From Ecdyonurus torrentis (taxonomy: Eukaryota; Arthropoda; Insecta; Ephemeroptera; Heptageniidae): a DNA stretch of 64,000 bases. Location: the NCBI GenBank assembly GCA_949318235.1, contig OX439128.1, positions 56,815,009-56,879,008 of the forward strand, in the 5' to 3' direction. Each line of letters starts with the position of its first letter. Position 1 is the stretch's first letter. Under the pieces are notes generated by a model that did no database searches, had not been told where the DNA came from, and saw only the letters and a list, made by a program, of their open reading frames with translations. This document shows positions 1 through 12,300 of this stretch, piece after piece. Made by a program: the position numbers and the translations under genes.

Positions 1-1584
1 AACTAAAATGTAGTACTAACAGACTTGCAAAGAAAAGGTAATTACACCTTAATCGCTCCAATGCATACTTTCGCAGTTATAGAGAATCTCAGTGTTTTCT
101 CATTGTACTTTTCAGACCGTGAATACGATTTTTGATGATATCTCCGAAACTAATAAAGCTACAGGCTTGCGGTTTGAACTAAGATGTAGGACTAACAGAC
201 TTGCAAAGAAAAAGGTTATTACACCTTAATCGCTCCAATGAAAACTTTCGCAGTTCTAGAAAATCTCAGTGCTTTCTCATCGTACTTTTCAGACCGTGAA
301 TACGATTGATGATGATATCTCCGAAACTAATAAAGCTACAGGTTTGCGGTTTGAACTAAAATGTAAGACTAACAGACTTGCAAAGAAAAAGGTTATTACA
401 CCTTAATCGCTGCAATGCAAACTTTCGCAGTTCTAGAAAATCTCAGTGTTTTCTGATCGTACTTTTTAGACTGTGGATACGAATTTTCATGATATCTCCG
501 AAACTAATAAACCTACAGGCTTGCGGTTTGAACTAAAATGTAGGACTAACAGACTTGCAAAGAAAAGGTTATCACACCTTAATCGCTCCAATGCAAACTT
601 TTGCAGTTATAGAAAATCTCAGTGCTTTCTGATTGTACTTTTCAGACTGTGGATACGAATTTTGATGATATCTCCGAAACTAATAAAGCTACAGGCTTGT
701 GGTTTTAAATATAATGTAGAACTAACAGGCTTGCAAAGAAAAGGTTATTACACCTTAATCGCTCCAATGCAAACTTTCGCGGCTATAGAGAATCTCAGTG
801 CTTTCTCATCGTACTTTTCAGACTGTGAATACGATTTTTGATGATATCTCCGAAACTAATAAAGCTACAGGCTTGCAGTTTGAACTAAAATGTAGGACTA
901 ACAGACTTGCAGAAAAAAGGTTATTACACCTTAATCGCTTTAATGCAAACTTTCGCAGTTATAGAGAATCTCAGTGCTTTCTCATCGTACTTTTTAGACT
1001 GCGAATAAGATTTTTGATGATATTATCGAAACTTATAAAGCTACAGGCTTGCGGTTTGAACTAAAATGTAGGACTAAGAGACTTGCAAAGAAAAGGTTAT
1101 TACACCTTAATCGCTTCAATGCAAACTTTTGCAGTTATAGAGAATCTCAGTGCTTTCTCAACGTAGTTTTCAGACTAAGAATATGATTTCTGATGATATC
1201 TTTGAAACTAATAAAGCTACAGGCATGCGGTTTGAACTGAAATGTAGGACTAACAGACTTGCAAAAAAAAGGTAATAACACCTTATTCGCTCCAATGCAA
1301 ACTTTCGCAGTTATAGAAAACCTCAGTGCTTTCTCGTCGTACTTTTCAGACTGTGAATACGATTTTTGATGATATCTCCGAAACTAGTACAGCTACAGGC
1401 TTGCGGTTTGAACTTAAATGTAGGACTAACAGACTTGCAAAGAAAAGGTTATAACACCTTAATCGCTACAATGCAAACTTTCGCAGTTAGAGAATCTCAG
1501 TGCTTTCTCATAGTACTTTTCAGACTGTGAATAAGAATTTTGATTATATCTCCGAAACTAGAAAAGCTACAGGCTTGCGGTTTA
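1..1584. repeat. Type-1 higher-order repeat, 9-mer copy 1
   Basis: Position 1 matches position 1585 and the match then runs on, giving a period of 1,584 bp, which is nine 176-bp monomers. Monomers within the unit differ visibly from each other. For example, one has tcatgatatc at about 488 where most have gatgatatc, and one has a tattatcgaaac variant at 1021. The same monomer one HOR period later is almost identical. This is the classic pattern of an HOR. The left edge is set by the window, so the phase of the unit is arbitrary. Confidence 0.93.
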
Positions 1585-2567
1585 AACTAAAATGTAGTAC
1601 TAACAGACTTGCAAAGAAAAGGTAATTACACCTTAATCGCTCCAATGCATACTTTCGCAGTTATAGAGAATCTCAGTGTTTTCTCATTGTACTTTTCAGA
1701 CCGTGAATACGATTTTTGATGATATCTCCGAAACTAATAAAGCTACAGGCTTGCGGTTTGAACTAAGATGTAGGACTAACAGACTTGCAAAGAAAAAGGT
1801 TATTACACCTTAATCGCTCCAATGAAAACTTTCGCAGTTCTAGAAAATCTCAGTGCTTTCTCATCGTACTTTTCAGACCGTGAATACGATTGATGATGAT
1901 ATCTCCGAAACTAATAAAGCTACAGGTTTGCGGTTTGAACTAAAATGTAAGACTAACAGACTTGCAAAGAAAAAGGTTATTACACCTTAATCGCTGCAAT
2001 GCAAACTTTCGCAGTTCTAAAAAATCTCAGTGTTTTCTGATCGTACTTTTTAGACTGTGGATACGAATTTTCATGATATCTCCGAAACTAATAAACCTAC
2101 AGGCTTGCGGTTTGAACTAAAATGTAGGACTAACAGACTTGCAAAGAAAAGGTTATCACACCTTAATCGCTCCAATGCAAACTTTTGCAGTTATAGAAAA
2201 TCTCAGTGCTTTCTGATTGTACTTTTCAGACTGTGGATACGAATTTTGATGATATCTCCGAAACTAATAAAGCTACAGGCTTGTGGTTTTAAATATAATG
2301 TAGAACTAACAGGCTTGCAAAGAAAAGGTTATTACACCTTAATCGCTCCAATGCAAACTTTCGCGGCTATAGAGAATCTCAGTGCTTTCTCATCGTACTT
2401 TTCAGACTGTGAATACGATTTTTGATGATATCTCCGAAACTAATAAAGCTACAGGCTTGCAGTTTGAACTAAAATGTAGGACTAACAGACTTGCAGAAAA
2501 AAGGTTATTACACCTTAATCGCTTTAATGCAAACTTTCGCAGTTATAGAGAATCTCAGTGCTTTCTC
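1585..2567. repeat. Type-1 HOR copy 2, truncated by loss of one monomer
   Basis: This follows positions 1-983 nearly base for base at +1,584. The one difference I found is ttctagaaaa at 431-440 against ttctaaaaaa around 2015-2024. Near 2567 it leaves the copy-1 path. Copy 1 continues with ctcatcgtactttttagactgcg, whereas copy 2 continues with ctcaacgtagttttcagac, which belongs to the next monomer of copy 1 (around 1157). Exactly one monomer of about 176 bp is therefore skipped at a homologous position, as expected from unequal exchange. The monomers after the skip match copy 1 less well. Confidence 0.88.
1721..1897. repeat. Representative type-1 monomer (177 bp)
   Basis: The unit runs from one gatatctccgaaac box to the next. 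It begins with an EcoRV recognition site (GATATC), which is present in most units, so EcoRV should give a ~176-bp ladder from this array. From the box to the first cagtt stretch is 114 bp; a further ~62 bp reach the next box. These two distances allow the unit to be aligned with type 2. The poly-A runs of type 2 and its XbaI, NdeI and XhoI sites are absent here. Confidence 0.9.
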
Positions 2568-3025
2568 AACGTAGTTTTCAGACTAAGAATACGATTTTTG
2601 ATGATATATTTGAAACTAATAAAGCTACAGGCATGCGGTTTGAACTGAAATGAAGGACTAAAAGACTTGCAAAGAAAAGTTTATTACACCTTAATCGCTC
2701 CAATGCAAACTTTCGCGGTTATAGAGAATCTCAGTGCTTTCTCATCGTACTTTTCAGACTGTGAATACGATTTTTGATGATATCTCCGAAACTAATAAAG
2801 CTACAGGCTTGCGGTTTGAACTTAAATTTAGGACTTACAGACTTGCAAAGAAAAGTTAATTACAGCTTAATCGCTCCAATGCAAATTTTCGCAGTTATTG
2901 GAAATCACAGTGCTTTCTCATCGTACTTTTCAGACTGTGAATACGATTTTTGATGATATCTCTGAAACTAAAAAAGCTACAGGTTTGCGGATTGAACTAA
3001 AATGTAGGACTGCTAGACTTCCAAA
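2568..3025. repeat. Divergent edge monomers of type-1 array
   Basis: Two full monomers and a truncated one (boxes at 2603, 2779 and 2955) lie between the broken HOR copy and the type-2 junction. They carry more private changes than the HOR core, such as gatatatttgaaac at 2603, gaaggactaaaagac at about 2652 and gttattggaaatcac at about 2895. Higher divergence at array edges is expected where homogenisation by unequal exchange is weak. The last monomer stops about 70 bp after its box at 2955. Confidence 0.85.
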
Positions 3026-3040
3026 GTCCAAACTTCCAAA
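3026..3040. other. Junction between satellite families
   Basis: Type-1 sequence is recognisable up to about 3025 (agacttccaaag aligned to the usual agacttgcaaag). Type-2 sequence starts at 3041 with taatgctacagac. The 9-base string acttccaaa occurs at 3017-3025 and again at 3032-3040, flanking gtccaa. The repeat phase breaks: the last type-1 box is at 2955 and the first type-2 box at 3366, a distance of 411 bp that equals neither period. This looks like a single illegitimate join with a short duplicated or filler segment. Confidence 0.85.
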
Positions 3041-3365
3041 TAATGCTACAGACTTACGGTTTGAACTGAAATGTATCACTTTGAAATGTCGTATGAAAAT
3101 TTTATAACACTTTAGTCGCAAAAACTAAAACTTTCTTACTATTTGAGAATTTTCGAATTTTCTTACCGAAGTCTATAGCATTGTAGCCCATATGAAGAAA
3201 AAAAAAGTTTGTAACTCGAGTTCTAATTGAGATGTAAAGTTGTGGTTTTGAAATAAAGTGATGCAAAACGCTCTGTAGTACTAAATTCACCTCTAGAAAC
3301 AAAATTGAGAAAAAAAAATTTCCGAAAAAAATTGTGTTTTTCAGATTCTGAAAACGATTTTTGAT
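3041..3365. repeat. First type-2 monomer after the junction (5'-truncated)
   Basis: This unit lacks its gatatctcagaaac box and begins 17 bases into the consensus. It has private changes close to the junction (tgtcgtatgaaaattttataac at about 3087 and ctttcttactatttgag at about 3132). It then joins the 9-mer pattern from about 3175. Edge position and private substitutions suggest it has escaped homogenisation. Confidence 0.8.
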
Positions 3366-6252
3366 GATATCTCAGAAACTAATAATGCTACAGACTTACG
3401 GTTTGAACTGAAATGTATCACTTTGAAATGTCTTATGAAAAGTTTATAACACTTAAGTCGCAAAAAATAAAACTTTCTTAGTTTTTGAGATTTTTCGTAT
3501 TTTCTTACCGAAGTCAATAGCATTATAGCCCATATGAAGAAAAAAAAAATTTGTAACTCGAGTTCCAATTGAGATAGAAAGTTACGGTTTTGAAATAAAG
3601 TCATGCAAAACGCTCTATAGTTTTAAATTCACCTCTAGAAACAAATTTGAGAAAAATAATTTTTCCAAAAAAATTGTGTTTTTCAGTTTCTGAAAACGAT
3701 TTTTGATTATATCTCAGAAACTAATAATGCTACAGACATACGGTTTGAACTGAAATGTATCACTTTGAAATGTCTAACGAAAAGTTTATTATACTTTACT
3801 CGCAAAAAATAAAACTTTCTCAGTTTTTGAGAATTTTCGTATTTTCTTACCGAAGTCTATAGCATTGTAGCCCATATGAAGAAAAAAAAAGGTTGTAACT
3901 CGAGTTCCAATTGAGATAGAAAGTTGCGGTTTTGAAATAAAGTGATGCAAAACGCTCTATAGTTTTAAATTCACCTCTAAAAACATATTTGAGAAAAATA
4001 ATTTTTCCAAAAAAATTGTGTTTTTCAGTTTCTGAAAACGATTTTTGATGATATCTCAGAAAGTAATAATGCCACAGACTTACGGTTTGAACTGAAATGT
4101 ATCACTTTGAAATGTCTTATGAAAAGTTTATAACACTTTAGTCGCAAAAACTAAAACTTTCTTAGTATTTGAGAATTTTCGAATTTTCTTACCGAAGTCT
4201 ATAGCTTTGTAGCCCATATGAAGAAAAAAAAAGTTTGTAACTCGAGTTCTAATTGATATGTTAAGTTGTGGTTTTGAAATAAAGTGATGCAAAACGCTCT
4301 ATAGTACTAAATTCACCTCTAGAAATAAAATTGAGAAAAAAAAATTTTCGAAAAAAATGATGTTTTTCAGATTCTGAAAACGATTTTTGATGATATCTCA
4401 GAAACTAATCATGCTACAGACTTACGGTTTGAACTGAAATGTATCACTTTGAAATGTCTTATGAAAAGTTTATTACACTTAAGTCGCAAAAAATAAAACT
4501 TTCTTAGTTTTTGAGATTTTTCGTATTTTCTTACCGAAGTCAATAGCATTATAGCCCATATGAAGAAAAAAAAAATTTGTAACTAGAGTTCCAATTGAGA
4601 TAGAAAGTTGCGGTTTTGAAATAAAGTCATGCAAAACGCTCTATAGTTTTAAATTCACCTCTAGAAACAAATTTGAGAAAAATAATTTTTCCAAAAAAAT
4701 TGTGTTTTTCAGTTTCTGAAAACGATTTTTGATTATATCTCAGAAACTAATAATGCTACAGACTTACGGTTTGAACTGAAATGTATCACTTTGAAATGTC
4801 TAACGAAAAGTTTATTATACTTTACTCGCAAAAAATAAAACTTTCTCAGTTTTTGAGAATTTTCGTATTTTCTTACCGAAGTCTATAGCATTGTAGCCCA
4901 TATGAAGAAAAAAAAAGGTTGTAACTCGAGTTCCAATTGAGATAGAAAGTTGCGGTTTTGAAATAAAGTGATGCAAAACGCTCTATAGTTTTAAATTCAC
5001 CTCTAAAAACATATTTGAGAAAAATAATTTTTCCAAAAAAATTGTGTTTTTCAGTTTCTGAAAACGATTTTTGATGATATCTCAGAAAGTAATAATGCCA
5101 CAGACTTACGGTTTGAACTGAAATGTATCACTTTGAAATGTCTTATGAAAAGTTTATAACACTTTAGTCGCAAAAACTAAAACTTTCTTAGTATTTGAGA
5201 ATTTTCGAATTTTCTTACCGAAGTCTATAGCTTTGTAGCCCATATGAAGAAAAAAAAAGTTTGTAACTCGAGTTCTAATTGATATGTTAAGTTGTGGTTT
5301 TAAAATAAAGTGATGCAAAACGCTCTATAGTACTAAATTCACCTCTAGAAACAAAATTGAGAAAAAAAAATTTTCGAAAAAAATTATGTTTTTCAGATTC
5401 TAAAAACGATTTTTGATGATATCTCAGAAACTAATAATGCTACAGACTTACGGTTTGAACTGAAATGTATCACTTTGAAATGTCTTATGAAAAGTTTATT
5501 ACACTTAAGTCGCAAAAAATAACACTTTCGCAGTTTTTGAGAATTTTCGTATTTTCTTACCGAAGTCTATAGCATTGTAGCCCATATGAAGAAAAAAAAA
5601 ATTTGTAACTCGAGTTCCAATTGAGAAAGAAAGTTGCGGTTTTGAAATAAAGTCATGCAAAACGCTTTATAGTGCTAAATTCACCTCTAGAAACAAAATT
5701 AAGAAAAAAAATATTTCGAAAAAAATTGTGTTTTTCAGATTCTGAAAACGATTTTTGATGATATCTCAGAAACTAATAATGCTACAGACTTACGGTTTAA
5801 ACTGAAATGTATCACTTTAAAATGTCTAACGAAAAGTTTATTACACTTTAGTCGCAAAAAATAATACTTTCTCAGTTTTTGAGAATTTTCGTATTTTCTT
5901 ACCGAAGTTTATAGCATTGTAGCCCATATGAAGAAAGAAAAGTTTGTAACTCGAGTTCTAATTGAGATGTAAAGTTGTTGTTTTGAAATAAAGTGATGCA
6001 AAACGCTCTATAGTATTAAATTCACTTCTAGAAACAAATTTGAGAAAAATAATTTTTCCAAAAAAAATGTGTTTTTCAGTTTCTGGAAACGATTTGTCAT
6101 GATATCTCAGAAACTAATAATGCTACAGACTTACGGTTTGAACTGAAATGTATCACTTTGAAATGTTATATGAAAAGTTTATAACACTTTAGTCGCAAAA
6201 ACTAAAACTTTCTCAGTTTTTGAGAATTTTTTGAAATTTCTTACCGATGTCT
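3175..6252. repeat. Type-2 HOR, 9-mer copy 1 (3,078 bp)
   Basis: Sequence from about 3175 recurs at +3,078 (nine monomers). Judged by the A and B markers, the monomer order is A B B A B B A A B. Distinctive members include ttgatatgttaag at about 4254 and 5280, gagaaagaaagttg at about 5625, and tctggaaacgatttgtcatg at about 6082. An uneven count of nine and the BB and AA neighbours break simple AB alternation here. Confidence 0.88.
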
Positions 6253-9200
6253 ATAGCATTGTAGCCCATATGAAGAAAAAAAAAGTTTGTAACTCGAGTT
6301 CTAATTGAGATGTAAAGTTGTGGTTTTGAAATAAAGTGATGCAAAACGCTCTGTAGTACTAAATTCACCTCTAGAAACAAAATTGAGAAAAAAAAATTTC
6401 CGAAAAAAATTGTGTTTTTCAGATTCTGAAAACGATTTTTGATGATATCTCAGAAACTAATAATGCTACAGACTTACGGTTTGAACTGAAATGTATCACT
6501 TTGAAATGTCTTATGAAAAGTTTATAACACTTAAGTCGCAAAAAATAAAACTTTCTTAGTTTTTGAGATTTTTCGTATTTTCTTACCGAAGTCAATAGCA
6601 TTATAGCCCATATGAAGAAAAAAAAAATTTGTAACTCGAGTTCCAATTGAGATAGAAAGTTACGGTTTTGAAATAAAGTCATGCAAAACGCTCTATAGTT
6701 TTAAATTCACCTCTAGAAACAAATTTGAGAAAAATAATTTTTCCAAAAAAATTGTGTTTTTCAGTTTCTGAAAACGATTTTTGATTATATCTCAGAAACT
6801 AATAATGCTACAGACATACGGTTTGAACTGAAATGTATCACTTTGAAATGTCTAACGAAAAGTTTATTATACTTTACTCGCAAAAAATAAAACTTTCTCA
6901 GTTTTTGAGAATTTTCGTATTTTCTTACCGAAGTCTATAGCATTGTAGCCCATATGAAGAAAAAAAAAGGTTGTAACTCGAGTTCCAATTGAGATAGAAA
7001 GTTGCGGTTTTGAAATAAAGTGATGCAAAACGCTCTATAGTTTTAAATTCACCTCTAAAAACATATTTGAGAAAAATAATTTTTCCAAAAAAATTGTGTT
7101 TTTCAGTTTCTGAAAACGATTTTTGATGATATCTCAGAAAGTAATAATGCCACAGACTTACGGTTTGAACTGAAATGTATCACTTTGAAATGTCTTATGA
7201 AAAGTTTATAACACTTTAGTCGCAAAAACTAAAACTTTCTTAGTATTTGAGAATTTTCGAATTTTCTTACCGAAGTCTATAGCTTTGTAGCCCATATGAA
7301 GAAAAAAAAAGTTTGTAACTCGAGTTCTAATTGATATGTTAAGTTGTGGTTTTGAAATAAAGTGATGCAAAACGCTCTATAGTACTAAATTCACCTCTAG
7401 AAACAAAATTGAGAAAAAAAAATTTTCGAAAAAAATGATGTTTTTCAGATTCTGAAAACGATTTTTGATGATATCTCAGAAACTAATCATGCTACAGACT
7501 TACGGTTTGAACTGAAATGTATCACTTTGAAATGTCTTATGAAAAGTTTATTACACTTAAGTCGCAAAAAATAAAACTTTCTTAGTTTTTGAGATTTTTC
7601 GTATTTTCTTACCGAAGTCAATAGCATTATAGCCCATATGAAGAAAAAAAAAATTTGTAACTAGAGTTCCAATTGAGATAGAAAGTTGCGGTTTTGAAAT
7701 AAAGTCATGCAAAACGCTCTATAGTTTTAAATTCACCTCTAGAAACAAATTTGAGAAAAATAATTTTTCCAAAAAAATTGTGTTTTTCAGTTTCTGAAAA
7801 CGATTTTTGATTATATCTCAGAAACTAATAATGCTACAGACTTACGGTTTGAACTGAAATGTATCACTTTGAAATGTCTAACGAAAAGTTTATTATACTT
7901 TACTCGCAAAAAATAAAACTTTCTCAGTTTTTGAGAATTTTCGTATTTTCTTACCGAAGTCTATAGCATTGTAGCCCATATGAAGAAAAAAAAAGGTTGT
8001 AACTCGAGTTCCAATTGAGATAGAAAGTTGCGGTTTTGAAATAAAGTGATGCAAAACGCTCTATAGTTTTAAATTCACCTCTAAAAACATATTTGAGAAA
8101 AATAATTTTTCCAAAAAAATTGTGTTTTTCAGTTTCTGAAAACGATTTTTGCTGATATCTCAGAAAGTAATAATGCCACAGACTTACGGTTTGAACTGAA
8201 ATGTATCACTTTGAAATGTCTTATGAAAAGTTTATAACACTTTAGTCGCAAAAACTAAAACTTTCTTAGTATTTGAGAATTTTCTTACCGAAGTCTATAG
8301 CTTTGTAGCCCATATGAAGAAAAAAAAAGTTTGTAACTCGAGTTCTAATTGATATGTTAAGTTGTGGTTTTAAAATAAAGTGATGCAAAACGCTCTATAG
8401 TACTAAATTCACCTCTAGAAACAAAATTGAGAAAAAAAAATTTTCGAAAAAAATTATGTTTTTCAGATTCTAAAAACGATTTTTGATGATATCTCAGAAA
8501 CTAATAATGCTACAGACTTACGGTTTGAACTGAAATGTATCACTTTGAAATGTCTTATGAAAAGTTTATTACACTTAAGTCGCAAAAAATAACACTTTCG
8601 CAGTTTTTGAGAATTTTCGTATTTTCTTACCGAAGTCTATAGCATTGTAGCCCATATGAAGAAAAAAAAAATTTGTAACTCGAGTTCCAATTGAGAAAGA
8701 AAGTTGCGGTTTTGAAATAAAGTCATGCAAAACGCTTTATAGTGCTAAATTCACCTCTAGAAACAAAATTAAGAAAACAAATATTTCGAAAAAAATTGTG
8801 TTTTTCAGATTCTGAAAACGATTTTTGATGATATCTCAGAAACTAATAATGCTACAGACTTACGGTTTAAACTGAAATGTATCACTTTAAAATGTCTAAC
8901 GAAAAGTTTATTACACTTTAGTCGCAAAAAATAATACTTTCTCAGTTTTTGAGAATTTTCGTATTTTCTTACCGAAGTTTATAGCATTGTAGCCCATATG
9001 AAGAAAGAAAAGTTTGTAACTCGAGTTCTAATTGAGATGTAAAGTTGTTGTTTTGAAATAAAGTGATGCAAAACGCTCTATAGTATTAAATTCACTTCTA
9101 GAAACAAATTTGAGAAAAATAATTTTTCCAAAAAAAATGTGTTTTTCAGTTTCTGGAAACGATTTGTCATGATATCTCAGAAACTAATAATGCTACAGAC

Positions 9201-9327
9201 TTACGGTTTGAACTGAAATGTATCACTTTGAAATGTTATATGAAAAGTTTATAACACTTTAGTCGCAAAAACTAAAACTTTCTCAGTTTTTGAGAATTTT
9301 TTGAAATTTCTTACCGATGTCTATAGC
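6253..9327. repeat. Type-2 HOR, 9-mer copy 2
   Basis: This is nearly identical to copy 1. Differences I found are aataaaattgag at about 4325 against aacaaaattgag at about 7402; ttttgctgatatc at about 8147 where copy 1 has ttttgatgatatc; a small deletion (about 8-10 bp) near 8280, where gaattttcgaattttc became gaattttc; and a C in the A-run at about 8777. The match to the 3,078 offset ends near 9368, where the next unit has ctcgagttttaattg. Confidence 0.88.
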
Positions 9328-12300
9328 ATTGTAGCCCATATGAAGAAAAAAAAGTTTGTAACTCGAGTTTTAATTGAGATGGAAAGTTGTGGTTTTGAAA
9401 TAAAGTGATGCAAAACGCTCTATAGTACTGAATTCACCTCTAGAAACAAAATTGAGAAAAAAAATATTTCGAAAAAAATTGTGTTTTTCAGATTCTGAAA
9501 ACGATTTTTGATGATATCTCAGAAACTAATAATGTTACAGACTTACGGTTTGAACTGAAATGTATCACTTTGAAATGTCTTATGAAAAGTTTATTACACT
9601 TTAGTCGCAAAAAATAAAACTTTCTCAGTTTTTGAGAATTTTCGTATTTTCTTACAGAAGTCTATAGCATTGTAGCCCATATGAAGAAAAAAAAAATTTG
9701 TAACTCGAGTTCCAATTGAGATAAGAAGTTGCGGTTTTGAAATAAAGTGATGCAAAACGCTCTATAGTACTAAATTCACCTCTAGAAACAAATTTGAGAA
9801 AAATAATTTTTCCAAAAAAATTGTGTTTTTCAGTTTCTGAAAACGATTTTTCATGATATCTCAGAAACTAATAATGCTACAGACTTACGGTTTAAACTGA
9901 AATGTATCACTTTGAAATGTCTTATGAAAACTTTATAACACTTAAGTCGCAAAAAATAAAACTTTCTATGTTTTTGAGAATTTTCGAATTTTCTTACCGA
10001 TGTCTATAGCATTGTAGCCCATATGAAGAAAAAAAAGTTTGTAACTCGAGTTTTAATTGAGATGGAAAGTGGTGGTTTTGAAATAAAGTGATGCAAAACG
10101 CTCTATAGTACTAAATTCACCTCTAGAAACAAAATTGAGAAAAAAAAATTTTCGAAAAAAATTATGTTTTTCAGATTCTGAAAACGATTTTTGATGATAT
10201 CTCAGAAACTAATAATGCTACAGACTTACGGTTTGAACTGAAATGTATCACTTTGAAATGTCTTATGAAAAGTTTATTACACTTAAGTCGCAAAAAATAA
10301 AACTTTCTCAGTTTTTGAGAATTTTCGTATTTTCTTACCGAAGTCTATAGCATTTTAGCCCATATGAAGAAAAAAATAATTTGTAACTCGAGTTCCAATT
10401 GAGATAGAAAGTTGCGGTTTTGAAATAAAGTGATGCAAAACGCTCTATAGTTTTAAATTCACCTCTAGAAACAAATTTGAGAAAAATAATTTTTCCAAAA
10501 AAATTGTGTTTTTCAGTTTCTGGAAACGATTTGTCATGATATCTCAGAAACTAATAATGCTACAGACTTACGGTTTGAACTGAAATGTATCACTTTGAAA
10601 TGTCTTATAAAAAGTTTATAACACTTTAGTCGCAAAAACTAAAACTTTCTCAGTTTTTGAGAATTTTCGAATTTTCTTACCGATGTCTATAGCATTGTAG
10701 CCCATATGAAGAAAAAAAAGTTTGTAACTCGAGTTTTAATTGAGATGGAAAGTTGTGGTTTTGAAATAAAGTGATGCAAAACGCTCTGTAGTACTAAATT
10801 CACCTCTAGAAACAAAATTGAGAAAAAAAAATATTTCGAAAAAAATTGTGTTTTTCAGATTCTGAAAACGATTTTTGATGATATCTCAGAAACTAATAAT
10901 GCTACAGACTTACGGTTTGAACTGAAATGTATCACTTTGAAATGTCTAACGAAAAGTTTAATACACTTTAGTCGCAAAAAATAAAACTTTCTCAGTTTTT
11001 GAGAATTTTCGTATTTTCTTACCGATGTCTATAGCATTGTAGGACATATGAGGAAAAAAAAAGTTTGTAACTCGAGTTCCAATTGAGATAGAAAGTTGCG
11101 GCTTTGAAATAAAGTGATGCAAAACGCTCTATAGTTTTAAATTCACCTCTAGAAACAAATTTGAGAAAAATAATTTTTCTAAAAAAATTGTTTTTCAGTT
11201 TCTGAAAACGATTTTTGATGATATCTCAGAAACTAATAATGCTACAGACTTACGGTTTGAACTAAAATGTATCACTTTGAAATGTCTTATGAAAAGTTTA
11301 TAACACTTTAGTCGCAAAAACTAAAACTTTCTCAGTTTTTGAGAATTTTCGAATTTTCTTACCGATGTCTATAGCATTGTAGCCCATATGAAGAAAAAAA
11401 AGTTTGTAACTCGAGTTTTAATTGAGATGGAAAGTTGTGGTTTTGAAATAAAGTGATGCAAAACGCTCTATAGTAATAAATTCACCTCTAGAAACAAAAT
11501 TGAGAAAAAAAATATTTAGAAAAAAATTGTGTTTTTCAGATTCTGAAAACGATTTTTGATGATATCTCAGAAACTAATAATGCTACAGACTTACGGTTTG
11601 ATCTGAAATGTATCACTTTGAAATGTCTAACGAAAAGTTTATTACTGTTTAGTCGCAAAAAATAAAACTTTCTCAGTTTTTGAGAATTTTCGTATTTTCT
11701 TACCGAAGTCTATAGCATTGTAGCCCATATGAAGAAAAAAAAAGTTTGTAACTCGAGTTCCAATTGAGATAGAAAGTTGCGGTTTTGAAATAAAGTGATG
11801 CAAAACGCTCTATAGTTTTAAATTCACCTCTAGAAACAAATTTGAGAAAAATAATTTTTCCAAAAAAATTGTGTTTTTCAGATTCTGAAAACGATTTTTA
11901 ATGATATCTGAAAAACTAATAATGCTACAGACTTACGGTTTGAACTGAAATGTATCACTTTGAAATGTCTATCGAAAAGTTTATTACACTTTAGTCGCAA
12001 AAAATAAAACTTTCTCAGTTTTTGAGAATTTTCGTATTTTCTTACCGAAGTCTATAGCATTGTAGCCCATATGAAGAAAAAAAAAGTTTGTAACTCGAGT
12101 TCTAATTGATATGTTAAGTTGTGGTTTTGAAATAAAGTGATGCAAAACGCTCTATAGTACTAAATTCACCTCTAGAAACAAAATTGAGAAAAAAAAATTT
12201 TCGAAAAAAATTATGTTTTTCAGATTCTGAAAACGATTTTTGATGATATCTCAGAAACTAATAATGCTACAGACTTACGGTTTGAACTGAAATGTATCAC

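Larger units (their letters stand above)
1..3025. repeat. Type-1 satellite array, 176-bp monomer
   Basis: This is a head-to-tail array of about 17 monomers. The recurrent box gatatctccgaaact, or its variants, starts at 137, 314, 491, 667, 843, 1019, 1195, 1371, 1545, 1721, 1898, 2075, 2251, 2427, 2603, 2779 and 2955. Spacing is 176-177 bp, with one 174-bp unit where two bases are missing near 1484. Each unit reads in the same order: the gatatctcc box, a gctacagg-cggtttgaact stretch, agacttgcaaag, ttattaca-ccttaatcgc, a cagtta-agagaatctcagtg stretch, and cagactgtgaatacg leading into the next box. The length is close to a nucleosome plus linker. The array enters from the left edge, so its full size is unknown. 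I do not recognise the family. Confidence 0.97.

Noticed and set aside
473..841. Open frame of 122 codons, repeated identically at 2057-2425
   Set aside because: It spans more than two satellite monomers and recurs only because the 1,584-bp HOR recurs. It contains no recognisable domain, and its protein sequence is itself internally repetitive with the monomer.
798..1064. Open frame of 88 codons and its relative at 2382-2648
   Set aside because: Same cause: a chance frame through 176-bp repeats. The two differ just where the HOR copy loses a monomer.
3341..3604. Minus-strand open frames of 60-87 codons throughout the type-2 array (for example 6419-6682, 31949-32137, 53197-53379)
   Set aside because: All read the same part of the monomer, are opened or closed by single-base or A-run changes, and are low-complexity in F, K, S and L. 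There is no sign of coding constraint.
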